From Candidatus Methanosphaera massiliense (GTDB lineage: Archaea; Methanobacteriota; Methanobacteria; Methanobacteriales; Methanobacteriaceae): DNA of 64,000 bases. This document shows positions 48,742 through 58,616 of the stretch, piece after piece. The stretch spans positions 498,501-562,500 of the forward strand of contig NZ_JARBXM010000001.1 of the NCBI RefSeq assembly GCF_028890305.1. The letters run 5' to 3'. The notes beneath the pieces are model-generated. The model searched no databases. It was not told the DNA's origin and saw only the letters and a program-made list of their open reading frames with translations. Positions within the stretch are counted from its first letter, which is position 1, and each line of letters begins with the position of its first letter. The position numbers and the translations under genes were made by a program.

Positions 48742-51700
48742 CTATTTTTTAAATTTTTTCTCATAATCCTCAATAATCGTCTCTACACGATTTGTGAATG
48801 TATGTTCACTCACAACATTTGGATTAACAGGATTTCTATGTAATGCTTCCTCAATTTTATCCTCTAATTCTTCTTTTTTATCATATATTATAATATCATC
48901 ACTACTAAATACATCTTCTAATCCTTTAACATGGTCTGTTACTATTACAGCACCACAGGCTAATCCATCAAAAATTCTGTTAGATATAAATCCTTTTTCC
49001 CGCATGTCCTTCCAATGATCATTTAGTAATACTTTAGTTGATGAATAAGCCTTATATAATTCCTCATTGGGTATATATTCATCTACAATATACTTATCAT
49101 CCAATAATCCTTCCCATTGATGACCGTAAACATCTAAATGATATTTTAATGGTAATAAATCATGAAGAATCTTTCTATAAACAAAACGTGCATTACCTAC
49201 AAATAATAATTCTGTATCATATTTCTCATCGTATTCCCTATGGAAACGTGACACATTTGTACACTGTAATAATCCTTCAACATCCACATCAACTAATGAC
49301 TTAATTTTATCAGCCCAGTAATAAGAAGCAATGTATACCTGATTATATGAATTAAATTCACCGAAACTCACCATATCAGGATGGGATAAATTCCACATGA
49401 TATTATAATGTATAGGTTTTGGTTTATATTCATATAAGCCTCTAAGAACTAATACTATGTCATAAACAGCATCTTTATATTTATCCCAATCATTATAAAA
49501 CTGTATTTTAGAGATATAGCCCTGTTTATTAAATTCTTTTTGTAATTGTACTGCAAAGTGATAATCACCCCATCCCATCTTTTCCCAGTTACTAGGAGCA
49601 GGTATTTTAATCATTACTTTATCAGAAACAATGAAATTTCTTAATATGTCCATTAATTCTTTAGCTCTTTGTTTATATGTGTGATTAGATAACACTATTG
49701 AACGTAGTTCTGATACTTTTGCTCTTCTTTTATCTGGATTATTCAAGTACTCAATAATTAACTGTTCAAGTGATTCTTTTGAATTAAATGTTGGTACCTT
49801 ATCTCCGAATAATTCTTTCAATCCATGTTTACAGTTACTAACAACTAACCTACCACATGCTATAGCATCAAACACCCTATTATTTACCTGTGAAGGTATG
49901 TTTCCCTGTTCTGAAGTATCATCTATAACTATTTTTGTTGAAGCATAAACCCTTGGCATTAGGTCATGTTTAACAAATCCTTTATAGTATTCACTAAGTT
50001 TACTATAACCCCATCCCACACCATATATATTGAATTCATATGGTAAATCTTCTGGATAAATTACACTTGTTATGTTTTCTTCATGTTTTTCGCTGCTTCC
50101 TGCAAAACAATAATCACAGAAATATTCCTCAGCTGGTTCTACTTCATCATTATATAAATCAGTGTTCGTTGCTTCCGGGAATAATATTGGACTATATCCT
50201 GTATTTTCCATTATATGATGTATTCCTTGACTGTTAGAAGACAGTATTATATCAAAAGATTCAAAGAATTCTTGTTTAGTCCATGTTTCAAAGCTATCCA
50301 GTATCCATGCTATATTTATCAATAGATTATTATTTGTTTTTATTTTATTAATATCATAGTCCTCTATGCATGATATTAATACATCTGAGTCTATATTATA
50401 CCAGTTATCCTTATCTTGTTTTCTTGATAAAAATTCTACTTTGTATCCTAATTTTTCTAGTTGATTAGATAATCCATTAGCTATGAAGTAATCTCCTTCT
50501 ACTATATGTTCTCCTCTTTGTGAAACTATGAATGTTATTTTTAGTTCGTTTTCTGAATAGAATAGCTTTTTATCTAATTTATCTTGTAATAATTGTTTTT
50601 TTAAGAAATTATTCCATTTATGTGCATAGTATTTTTTATTTCTAGAATCCCTATTTATTAGTAGTCCATTGATTGTTTTTTCTATTGATGCAAATTCATA
50701 GTGATATGCTACTGCTCTTGATGTGTAATAGTTATGGTATCCTTCTTCATTTAATCGTAGACATAAATCAACGGATTCTAGTCCAAAATTAAATTCTTCA
50801 TCAAATCCTCCAACTTCATTGAATATATCTTTTTTAAGTAGCATTAATGAACCTGTAACTGCCACCACTTGTCTTATTACATCATCTCCATAAATATACG
50901 GTCTTCCATTTCTATAGTTATATGGAATTATTAATCCCTTGTATTCTTTGAACTTTATTCCTTCATGTTGTATTTTGTAGGATTTATCTGCATTATAGTT
51001 AGATGCTGTGGTATCCGGGTATACTAGTCTCGCTCCTACTGCTCCTGCATCATCTTTTAATCCCACATCCATTAGATGATTTAACCATCCATCTAGTAAT
51101 TCAATGTCATTATCCATGAATACCAGGTAATCACCTTTTGCTTGTTTTACTACTTCATTGTATGCCTCTGAGTAACTCTTGTTTAGTTGATTCTTATGTA
51201 TTCTTATTGGTAATACTTCTGTGTATTTGTCTATTATTTTTAGTGAGTTATCTACTGAGTCATTATCTATGATTATTATCTCGTAATTTGGGTAATCAGT
51301 GAATTCTATTAGGGAGTTTAGTAGTTTTGTTAGGTAATCTTCTCCATTACGATTTAATATTAATATTGATACGCTTGGTGCATCAGTACCGTAAATAGTA
51401 TATTCTTTTGATAGAACATCTTCATCAATTAATTCTTTATAATTTTGTTTATCAATATCCCTCAAAAAGTACTTACATGTGTTATTTTTATCTTGTCCTA
51501 CTGTTATATAGTGATATAATGGATTTATTGTAGGATTATCTAAATTATCATATTTATAAAGATAATAGTTATTGTCAAAGTAGCTTGAAGGATTTTTACC
51601 CTCTTTATATCCTCTTGACACATAATGATATGCTGGTGTTTCAAGACAATATTTTACATCAGGATACTTATTTAAGTAGTATTTTTCATCAAACAGGTCT

Positions 51701-53130
51701 GATTGTTCTATTACCTCTGCCATATGTTCATATTTTTCTTTAATCTTATCTTCTTGCTCTATAATTTCTTTTGTTATTATCGGAGAACGTCCTTCTTGTT
51801 TTCCTACAGTTAAATAGTTATAATATGGATTTATATCACATAATGATTCTGGATATTCACTTGTATAGTATCTTGTATCAAAATGTTCATTTGGATTTTT
51901 TCCCTCATCTGCACCAATTGTAACATAATGTTTTATAAGTTCTTTTGTTGATCCTTTAATGTCCCTATTTTGTTGCATATAATATTCATCATCAAAAGTG
52001 TTTGAGTTATATATTGTATTAATACAATCCTCCATATCTTCATCTGAATATTCCCTATGTGTATTATAATTATTTTTCATTCCAATGTTTGCATAATGTA
52101 TTAAAGGGTTTATATCTTCATTTTTTAGATATTTTTGCTTATAATAATATGTGTTGAACGTCTTTGTAGGATTTAAGTTTAATTTATATCCTTCTTTAAG
52201 ATAATGCCCGAGAGGGTCAAGACTGGTTTTTTGAAGCTGAGGATATTGCTTATAATAGTACTTCTCATCAAATAAATCATTTTCATTGATTAATCTTACT
52301 GCGCTTTCTATATCCTCCGATGTCATCTTATTAGTTGTTCGTCTACCCTTATAAATATCATATAATGCGTAATATATCAATGGATTCATATTACTTTTTT
52401 TAACATCAGGATAGGAAAGATAATAATCATTATCAAAGGATTCTGATGGATTCATTCCCTTTTTATATCCTTCTTTAAGATAATGTTCTAATAAATTACT
52501 AGTTTGCTCTGCTACCCACGGATATTTATTGTTATAATACTCTTCATCAAATAAATCATTATTCTTGATTACTTTTAAGGCTGTTTTTATATCATCATCT
52601 GTTAGTTCATCCTTGGTTTTATGGAGTTTATTATCTATTGCATCTTCATAAATTATTCCTGTACGTTCTTTGTTTACTAAATTTTCAGTTAATATCTTGT
52701 TTTTTTCATTAATTAACTTTATTTTCCTGTTTATATCAAAACTTTCCTGTGTTAATTGTCTGTTTAATTCATTGATTGATTTTATATTTTCAGATAACTT
52801 TTTACTCTTTGAAACTATTGTTTTATTCTGTAATGTCTTATCATATAAAACATGATATACTAGTGGATTAATTTCATTTTCAAGTAATCCCTTATGAGTA
52901 TTTAGATATTTATCATTATCAAAGAATTTAGATGGATTAGTACTTTGCTTATAACCAACAAGTAGATAATATTCCAATAGATTGTCTGTCTGTTCGGCTA
53001 TCTCTGGATAATTTCTTTTATAATACTCCTCGTCAAAGAGATTATTCTCTATTATAATTTGCTTTGCTTCTTCAAGCTTAATGCTATCCAGTTCATCCTT
53101 AACGTTTTCATATGACATGACATTAACCAT
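48742..53130 (-). CDS. Giant multidomain glycosyltransferase with internal repeats
   Basis: 1462 residues. The N-terminal third has five repeats (starting near 32, 192, 285, 380 and 480) of the form FDEEYYxxxYP...HYLxxGYKxGxNP...FDxxYYL...NPLxHY, with a coiled-coil at about 110-170. A family 2 (GT-A) domain begins near 587 (SVSILILNRNG) and contains FMDNDIELLDGW near 672. Two CgeB/GT-B-like glycosyltransferase regions follow (about 900-1160 and 1190-1460), each with an EHT-type C-terminal end. Cytoplasmic; likely builds surface polysaccharide or glycoprotein glycans. The start could be the ATG four codons later. It lies between srp54 and pus10, unrelated in function. Confidence 0.85.
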   Translation of the reverse strand: MVNVMSYENVKDELDSIKLEEAKQIIIENNLFDEEYYKRNYPEIAEQTDNLLEYYLLVGYKQSTNPSKFFDNDKYLNTHKGLLENEINPLVYHVLYDKTLQNKTIVSKSKKLSENIKSINELNRQLTQESFDINRKIKLINEKNKILTENLVNKERTGIIYEDAIDNKLHKTKDELTDDDIKTALKVIKNNDLFDEEYYNNKYPWVAEQTSNLLEHYLKEGYKKGMNPSESFDNDYYLSYPDVKKSNMNPLIYYALYDIYKGRRTTNKMTSEDIESAVRLINENDLFDEKYYYKQYPQLQKTSLDPLGHYLKEGYKLNLNPTKTFNTYYYKQKYLKNEDINPLIHYANIGMKNNYNTHREYSDEDMEDCINTIYNSNTFDDEYYMQQNRDIKGSTKELIKHYVTIGADEGKNPNEHFDTRYYTSEYPESLCDINPYYNYLTVGKQEGRSPIITKEIIEQEDKIKEKYEHMAEVIEQSDLFDEKYYLNKYPDVKYCLETPAYHYVSRGYKEGKNPSSYFDNNYYLYKYDNLDNPTINPLYHYITVGQDKNNTCKYFLRDIDKQNYKELIDEDVLSKEYTIYGTDAPSVSILILNRNGEDYLTKLLNSLIEFTDYPNYEIIIIDNDSVDNSLKIIDKYTEVLPIRIHKNQLNKSYSEAYNEVVKQAKGDYLVFMDNDIELLDGWLNHLMDVGLKDDAGAVGARLVYPDTTASNYNADKSYKIQHEGIKFKEYKGLIIPYNYRNGRPYIYGDDVIRQVVAVTGSLMLLKKDIFNEVGGFDEEFNFGLESVDLCLRLNEEGYHNYYTSRAVAYHYEFASIEKTINGLLINRDSRNKKYYAHKWNNFLKKQLLQDKLDKKLFYSENELKITFIVSQRGEHIVEGDYFIANGLSNQLEKLGYKVEFLSRKQDKDNWYNIDSDVLISCIEDYDINKIKTNNNLLINIAWILDSFETWTKQEFFESFDIILSSNSQGIHHIMENTGYSPILFPEATNTDLYNDEVEPAEEYFCDYCFAGSSEKHEENITSVIYPEDLPYEFNIYGVGWGYSKLSEYYKGFVKHDLMPRVYASTKIVIDDTSEQGNIPSQVNNRVFDAIACGRLVVSNCKHGLKELFGDKVPTFNSKESLEQLIIEYLNNPDKRRAKVSELRSIVLSNHTYKQRAKELMDILRNFIVSDKVMIKIPAPSNWEKMGWGDYHFAVQLQKEFNKQGYISKIQFYNDWDKYKDAVYDIVLVLRGLYEYKPKPIHYNIMWNLSHPDMVSFGEFNSYNQVYIASYYWADKIKSLVDVDVEGLLQCTNVSRFHREYDEKYDTELLFVGNARFVYRKILHDLLPLKYHLDVYGHQWEGLLDDKYIVDEYIPNEELYKAYSSTKVLLNDHWKDMREKGFISNRIFDGLACGAVIVTDHVKGLEDVFSSDDIIIYDKKEELEDKIEEALHRNPVNPNVVSEHTFTNRVETIIEDYEKKFKK

Positions 53131-53231
53131 CTAAAATATTTCGTTATTTTATATTTATTAGATATTAAATATATAAGAATTTAATAGAAAACATTAATAG
53201 AAAAAAATACAATTATATAAGGGAATATTAG

Positions 53232-54452
53232 ATGACTAATAAAGATAAACCTATAAATAAATTAGATGAGTGTGCTCTTTGTCCACAATGCTTATCAAGA
53301 ATATATAGAAATCCAGAGGAAAGAAAAAAATCAAAGATACCAACTATCACTTCCTCCCAGAAATGTAGTATATGTGGTAATATCCTATTACATGAAGATA
53401 AATTATTTAATCTCGTTAACAATAAGATTAAATTATTAAATATTGAGTTTAACACGTTTTTAGTAGCTTGCCAGATATCTAATAAAACAATAACTCAAAA
53501 TGAAAATAGAATAAGAAAGATGACAGGATATCATGGAAATAATGATCTTAAACATCAGATAAAACGTGACCTCAATGAGATGATTACGAAGAAATTAGGA
53601 AAAACTCTTGATTATAAGAATCCTGAAGTTGTTATAATGGTTAAGATAAGAAAAAAACCATATAAACATAACCCCTATTATGAACTACGTAATATAAACA
53701 TATTTATAGATTCTAATCCTCTATTTATAGAAGGAAAATACCGTAAATTAGTACGTGGAATACCACAAACAAAATGGCCTTGTACAGTATGTAAGGGAAA
53801 GGGATGTGAAGCCTGTGATTATACAGGAAAACAATACAAGGATACTGTAGAGGATTTAATTGCAAAAGATTTACTTAAAATGACACGTGGAAGCAGCACT
53901 AAATTTCACGGATCAGGACGTGAAGATATTGACGTGTTAATGCTAGGTGAAGGTAGACCTTTTGTTATTGAAGTAAAACATCCATTCAAAAGAGATATTG
54001 ATCTTAAATTCCTAAGACGTGTTGTTAATAGCCATAGTGATGGTAAAATAGAGATTAATGACTTAAAATTTGTTAGCAAGGATAGAAGAGCTGCTATTAA
54101 GAATAGTTCCGTGGAAAGCTACAAGATATACTCTGCAATAGCTACCTTTAAGAATGGTGTTACAAGTAAAGATATTGAAGAAATTGAAAAACTTGACGTA
54201 ATCGAACAAAGAACACCTGTTCGTGTAGAACATAGAAGAGCAGACCTTATCAGAACCCGTAAAATAAATAGTATTAGTGCTGAACGTATTAATAGTAAAC
54301 AATTACGTTTAATAATTAATTGTCAGGGTGGATTATATATTAAAGAATTAATTTCTGGTGATAATGGACGTACACAGCCTAATATATCAAAAATTACTAA
54401 TAATGAAGCAATATGTAGTCAATTAGACGTTTTAAAGGTACATATACCTTAG
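53232..54452 (+). CDS. pus10: tRNA pseudouridine synthase Pus10
   Basis: 406 residues; makes pseudouridine 54 and 55 in archaeal tRNA. N-terminal zinc-binding THUMP-like part with ECALCPQCLSRIYR and KCSICG; catalytic core with HGSGREDIDVLMLGEGRPF (catalytic Asp) near 230 and a second zinc knuckle CTVCKGKGCEACDYTG near 183; C-terminal YIKELISGDNGRTQPN. GGGAAT precedes the ATG. Confidence 0.94.
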   Translation: MTNKDKPINKLDECALCPQCLSRIYRNPEERKKSKIPTITSSQKCSICGNILLHEDKLFNLVNNKIKLLNIEFNTFLVACQISNKTITQNENRIRKMTGYHGNNDLKHQIKRDLNEMITKKLGKTLDYKNPEVVIMVKIRKKPYKHNPYYELRNINIFIDSNPLFIEGKYRKLVRGIPQTKWPCTVCKGKGCEACDYTGKQYKDTVEDLIAKDLLKMTRGSSTKFHGSGREDIDVLMLGEGRPFVIEVKHPFKRDIDLKFLRRVVNSHSDGKIEINDLKFVSKDRRAAIKNSSVESYKIYSAIATFKNGVTSKDIEEIEKLDVIEQRTPVRVEHRRADLIRTRKINSISAERINSKQLRLIINCQGGLYIKELISGDNGRTQPNISKITNNEAICSQLDVLKVHIP

Positions 54453-54872
54453 ATATAATCTTACCTTATACTTTTTTTAAAACATGTGCTCTTGAGGGGT
54501 TATACTTATAAACTATAAAATTAATATATATTACACAATAATAAAACATAGTATACTCTTTAATAGTATAATGATATAATCTATAAAATCAAAACCTAAA
54601 ACAAATAAATATAGATTAAATCATTAAATAAACAATTAAAATAAAAGAGACTATGTAATATAATTAATTTCTTTCATTAGCTCTAAAGAAATTACTGAGA
54701 ATAATAACTTATTACGGATAATATAAAATCTAGTATTCTAAATAAAAAAGAATACACAGATTAAGTATAGTCAAAACCTAAGACTAAAAATAAACCTATA
54801 ATATCGTGATAAAAACCTAATCACATGTAAAACCTATAAAATTATTCTATTAACAAAATCGAGATGATATAG
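54453..54872. other. AT-rich region with five AAACCTA motifs before L21e
   Basis: 420 bases between pus10 and rpl21e with no gene recognised. AAACCTA occurs on the plus strand at 54592, 54774, 54792, 54813 and 54830, four of them in 63 bases. The last copies lie within 45-100 bases of the rpl21e start, so they may be part of its promoter or leader. Confidence 0.5.
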
Positions 54873-55163
54873 ATGAGAAAATCAAAAGGATTTAAAAGTC
54901 GATCAAGATACAAACTTAAAAGAAGTATCAGACCAAAACGAGCTAACCCAATATCCAGAAAAATACAAGTATTCGAAAAAGGACAAAAAGTACACATAAT
55001 AGTTGATTCAAGTATCCACAGAGGACAACCTCATCCACGATTCCACGGAAAAACTGGAGAAATCGTTGGACAAAAAGGAAAAGCATACCTTGTAGCAATT
55101 AAAGATGGTAACAAACCTAAAGAATTAATCGTAAGACCAGAACATCTTAAATTACAAGAGTGA
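54873..55163 (+). CDS. rpl21e: 50S ribosomal protein L21e
   Basis: 96 residues, very basic N-terminus ([16 protein letters not shown]), central [20 protein letters not shown] and [16 protein letters not shown]. First of the L21e-RpoF-KsgA group. Its stop lies just before the rpoF start. Confidence 0.97.
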   Translation: MRKSKGFKSRSRYKLKRSIRPKRANPISRKIQVFEKGQKVHIIVDSSIHRGQPHPRFHGKTGEIVGQKGKAYLVAIKDGNKPKELIVRPEHLKLQE

Positions 55164-55168
55164 TTATG

Positions 55169-55528
55169 ATGATTGGAAAGAAAGTCATTGATACCCAACC
55201 AGTAACAATATCCGAAGCAAGAGAAATTCTAATGAAAAAAGTAGAAGAAAAAGCTGACGAGAATAATGAAGTCGATGGCCACCAATTTACATATGAACAG
55301 AATTTAACTATTGATTATGTCAATAAGTTTGCACTACTAAGCGCAGAAGATGCAGCAGAACTAAGAGGTAAATTAGAAGAATACCTTACACCAGTGCAAG
55401 CAGTTAAAGTAGTGGATTTAATGCCTGAAGATCTTGATGACCTCAGATTAATATTCGCAAAAGAAAGAGGAAACTTCGATACTGATACACTAGAAAAAAT
55501 ACTAGATTTACTTGATCAGTACAGGTAA
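55169..55528 (+). CDS. rpoF: RNA polymerase subunit Rpo4 (F)
   Basis: About 119 residues from the ATG at 55169. Contains ISEAREILMKKV, the helical tail LTPVQAVKVVDLMPEDLDDL and LEKILDLLDQYR. Pairs with Rpo7 to form the stalk. It follows rpl21e in the standard archaeal order. GTGAT just upstream supports this start over the GTG at 55160, which overlaps rpl21e. Confidence 0.95.
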   Translation: MIGKKVIDTQPVTISEAREILMKKVEEKADENNEVDGHQFTYEQNLTIDYVNKFALLSAEDAAELRGKLEEYLTPVQAVKVVDLMPEDLDDLRLIFAKERGNFDTDTLEKILDLLDQYR

Positions 55529-55668
55529 ATTCCTCAACCTTTTTCCCTACTTAAATTCTTTCAAAAAACAATACCCACCATCAAATAACAAGAAATATCT
55601 ATAAATAAATATTTTATCTATTTTTTTAAACATTATGAAATTTAATTTAGATTTTAAGGATAACTAGC

Positions 55669-56487
55669 ATGTTAAACAATACAAAACAAATACTAGACAA
55701 ATATAACCTCCGATTAGATAAAAATAAGAGTCAAAACTATTTAATTGATAATAATAAATTAAATTTAATTCTAGAAAATGCTAATATACAGCCAGATGAA
55801 ACGATACTGGAAATAGGTGCAGGAATAGGAACATTAACAATACCTATGGCAAAAAAAGCTGGAAAAGTAATAGCAATAGAAAAAGATTCAAATATAGTAA
55901 AAGTTTTGAAACAAAGGATAAAAGATGAAAATATTGAAAATATTGAGGTTATAAATGAGGATGCACTGAAAATAGAATATCCTTCATTTGATAAAGTAGT
56001 ATCAAACTTACCATATCAAATATCATCACCTGTAACATTTAAACTACTTAAATATCCTTTTAAAAAGGCTATTCTAATGTATCAATTAGAATTTGCTGAA
56101 AGAATGCAGGCAAAGCCTGGGACAAAAGAATATTCCAGATTAACTGTTGCATTATATTTCAGGGCAGATATCCATATTATTGATATTGTTCCACCAAATG
56201 CATTCATACCACAGCCTAAAGTTAAAAGTGCAATTATTGAATTAATACCACAGAATTGTGAAGAACCTACAAAAATATTTGAGGACACAACACGTGCATT
56301 ATTCCAACATAGAAATAAGAAGGTAAAAAAAGCATTAATACAATCCGCTCATGAACTTAAAAGTGATAAAAAAGAGCTTAAGAAGAAGTTAAATGATGTT
56401 GACGATGAAATACTCGAAAGAAAAGTATTTACTTTAACACCAGAAGAAATTTTAGTATTAAGTAAGAAGTTAGAGGCAATATTATGA
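55669..56487 (+). CDS. ksgA: 16S rRNA dimethyladenosine transferase KsgA/Dim1
   Basis: 272 residues. SAM-binding LEIGAGIGTLTIPMA near 43 with acidic IAIEKD, catalytic NLPYQISS near 112, and the C-terminal helical domain with FRAD and PPNAFIPQPKV. N-terminal SQNYLID matches the family. Dimethylates the two conserved adenines of 16S rRNA. Normally DUF655 lies between rpoF and ksgA in archaea, but here only 140 bases separate them. Confidence 0.96.
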   Translation: MLNNTKQILDKYNLRLDKNKSQNYLIDNNKLNLILENANIQPDETILEIGAGIGTLTIPMAKKAGKVIAIEKDSNIVKVLKQRIKDENIENIEVINEDALKIEYPSFDKVVSNLPYQISSPVTFKLLKYPFKKAILMYQLEFAERMQAKPGTKEYSRLTVALYFRADIHIIDIVPPNAFIPQPKVKSAIIELIPQNCEEPTKIFEDTTRALFQHRNKKVKKALIQSAHELKSDKKELKKKLNDVDDEILERKVFTLTPEEILVLSKKLEAIL

Positions 56488-57077
56488 AATACAATAATAT
56501 AGAATACACAGAATGTGATGAAGTATACCCTCCTGCAGAAGACACCTTTCTATTAATAGATAATCTTGAAGTTAAAGAGGATGATGAAGTACTAGAAATT
56601 GGTACTGGTACAGGTATTGTTAGTATTGCCGCATCATATACTGCAAAGAATGTTACTTGTGTTGATATTAATCCTCATGCAGTTAAATGTGCAGAAAAAA
56701 ACATTGAACTTAATAATAGAAGTAATATTAATGTTTTTGAAAGTGATTTATTTGAAAATATTGATGTTAAATATGATTTAATCCTATTTAATACACCTTA
56801 TCTACCAGTGACCGAGGAAGAACATGATTCATCTGATGACTATAGTAAAGCATGGGATGGCGGTCTTGATGGCAGACAGGTTATTGATAAATTCATAGAA
56901 CAAGTCGGTGAATATCTTAAAAATAATGGTCGTGTACAATTAATTCAATCATCACTAAGCAATAATGATAAAACAATTGAATATCTTAATAATCATGGTT
57001 TTAATGCTAAAATTAGTGCTAGTGAACATCAATTCTTTGAAGATATTACATTAATCACTGCTAAAAAAATAGAATAG
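56484..57077 (+). CDS. HemK-family class I methyltransferase (release-factor type)
   Basis: 197 residues overlapping the ksgA stop by 4 bases (ATGA). SAM motif LEIGTGTGIVSIAA near 36, acidic VDINPHA near 60, and the family catalytic NPPY-type motif appears as NTPYLP near 103. The archaeal/eukaryotic Mtq2 clade modifies the Gln of the release factor GGQ motif; it is normally next to ksgA. The PrmC-type N-terminal domain is absent, as expected. Confidence 0.9.
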   Translation: MKYNNIEYTECDEVYPPAEDTFLLIDNLEVKEDDEVLEIGTGTGIVSIAASYTAKNVTCVDINPHAVKCAEKNIELNNRSNINVFESDLFENIDVKYDLILFNTPYLPVTEEEHDSSDDYSKAWDGGLDGRQVIDKFIEQVGEYLKNNGRVQLIQSSLSNNDKTIEYLNNHGFNAKISASEHQFFEDITLITAKKIE

Positions 57078-57125
57078 ATAGATTATTTTGGATTATATTA
57101 TAAAATCATTCAAATAACTAACTTA

Positions 57126-57833
57126 TTATTCTTCTTTTTTTGTATAGCCCATTTTGTTTAATAATTTTACTACTATATTTCTGTAGAATCTTACTATATA
57201 TCCTACTACTATTCCTGCTAATATGGTTCCTAAACCAATTCCTTTGAATGTTCCAAATAGTACTAGTGACAATATTATACCTATTACAACGTTACTTGTG
57301 TCAAACATTGTTTTTATTTTACCAAATTCTATGTTTGTTACTTGTTTTACTGCTAATGATACTCCTTCTCCTGGCAGTACTACTGCTTTAGAGTTTACTT
57401 CCAGGAATACACCTACTGCTATTACAAAACAACTTATTATACATATTATCCATTTATCTAATTCTGTTGTTGGTGTTAAAAAGGTCAATATGCCTAATGC
57501 GTAGTCTATGAAGTATCCGAATATTGTGGTTACTACTATTTGCATTAACTGTATTCTTTGGAATCTTGATCTTAGTAAAATTATCTGTATTGCTATTAGG
57601 AGCATGTTAAAAATAACTGTTATTGTTCCTAATGATAATGGACATGCAAAGCTAAGAACGTTAGGTATACAAGATATAGGAGTTGTTCCCAAATCTGATT
57701 TTACAGAGAGTGCAACTCCAAATGACATTATGAATAATCCAATAACTAAAATTGTATAATTTTTTAATAATTCTTTAAAGTTTATTTTATACAAATTAAC
57801 ATTAATAAGACTTTTAAACATCATTTTCTTCAT
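57126..57833 (-). CDS. YczE/YyaS-type membrane protein
   Basis: 235 residues with five or six hydrophobic segments. Family marks: GVALSVKSDLGTTPISCIP near 38, and the FLEVNSKAVVLPGEGV loop near 140. Related to the YitT/YczE group of integral membrane proteins; function unknown. Lysine-rich end. Convergent with the HemK-like gene. Confidence 0.8.
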   Translation of the reverse strand: MKKMMFKSLINVNLYKINFKELLKNYTILVIGLFIMSFGVALSVKSDLGTTPISCIPNVLSFACPLSLGTITVIFNMLLIAIQIILLRSRFQRIQLMQIVVTTIFGYFIDYALGILTFLTPTTELDKWIICIISCFVIAVGVFLEVNSKAVVLPGEGVSLAVKQVTNIEFGKIKTMFDTSNVVIGIILSLVLFGTFKGIGLGTILAGIVVGYIVRFYRNIVVKLLNKMGYTKKEE

Positions 57834-57929
57834 CTAATCATCATTATTACTTATATTAACCATGGTATAAAAAGATGAATAATTTTAAAAGAATTACAGT
57901 TAGTTATATGATAAAAATTGTTATAATAT

Positions 57930-58604
57930 CTACTTTTGTCCACGTATCACAAAATATCGGTAATATTTAAAAAATACATCTACATCTCGGTATCCTATAC
58001 TCTCATACCAATTAATTGTATCTTGTAATGTTGCTGGCTGGTCTAATTTTCTTCTATTTCTTAGTACTTGTTTTTCTTTTTCAGGCATGTCTTGTTTGTT
58101 AAGGTATTGTTCATCTTGTTGTTTATATAATTTCTCAGTTAATGATGTCATTCCACGTACTTGGTCTGCATTTACAAATATTCCGTTTTCTTTGAGATTA
58201 TCATATATTTTTTGATATAACTTTTGTTTTTCATTATCTGTTAAGTGATGTATTGATAATGAGGATATTATTATATCATATTTCTGTGGGAACTCATAGG
58301 TGGTATAATCTGCTTCTATGTATTTGAAGTTATTTTTGTTACTGAATTTCTTTTTTGCTTTTTCCAACATTTCATTGGACATGTCTATTAGTGTGATGTT
58401 ACTTTTCGGATATTGTTTATGTATCATCTCGGTTAATATTCCTGTTCCTGCCCCTAAATCTAGTATTTCCGGTTGGTTGTATCCTTTTGTTTGGTCTATT
58501 GCTGTTTGGTAGAATATATCCATGTAGGGTATTGCATGTTTTCTGTAATTATCATATTCTTCTGATCCCTTGTTAAATGCATCTTTAACTTTCTGATTTT
58601 TCAT
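57930..58604 (-). CDS. Class I SAM-dependent methyltransferase
   Basis: 224 residues of the UbiE/COQ5-like type. ILDLGAGTGILTEMI near 46, LIDMSNEML near 76, DIIISSLSIHHL near 110. Substrate unknown; small molecules are typical. It begins 12 bases after the pseudopilin-like gene upstream, so it is probably co-transcribed. GGAATGAT precedes the ATG. Confidence 0.87.
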   Translation of the reverse strand: MKNQKVKDAFNKGSEEYDNYRKHAIPYMDIFYQTAIDQTKGYNQPEILDLGAGTGILTEMIHKQYPKSNITLIDMSNEMLEKAKKKFSNKNNFKYIEADYTTYEFPQKYDIIISSLSIHHLTDNEKQKLYQKIYDNLKENGIFVNADQVRGMTSLTEKLYKQQDEQYLNKQDMPEKEKQVLRNRRKLDQPATLQDTINWYESIGYRDVDVFFKYYRYFVIRGQK

Positions 58605-58616
58605 GTTTTATCATTC

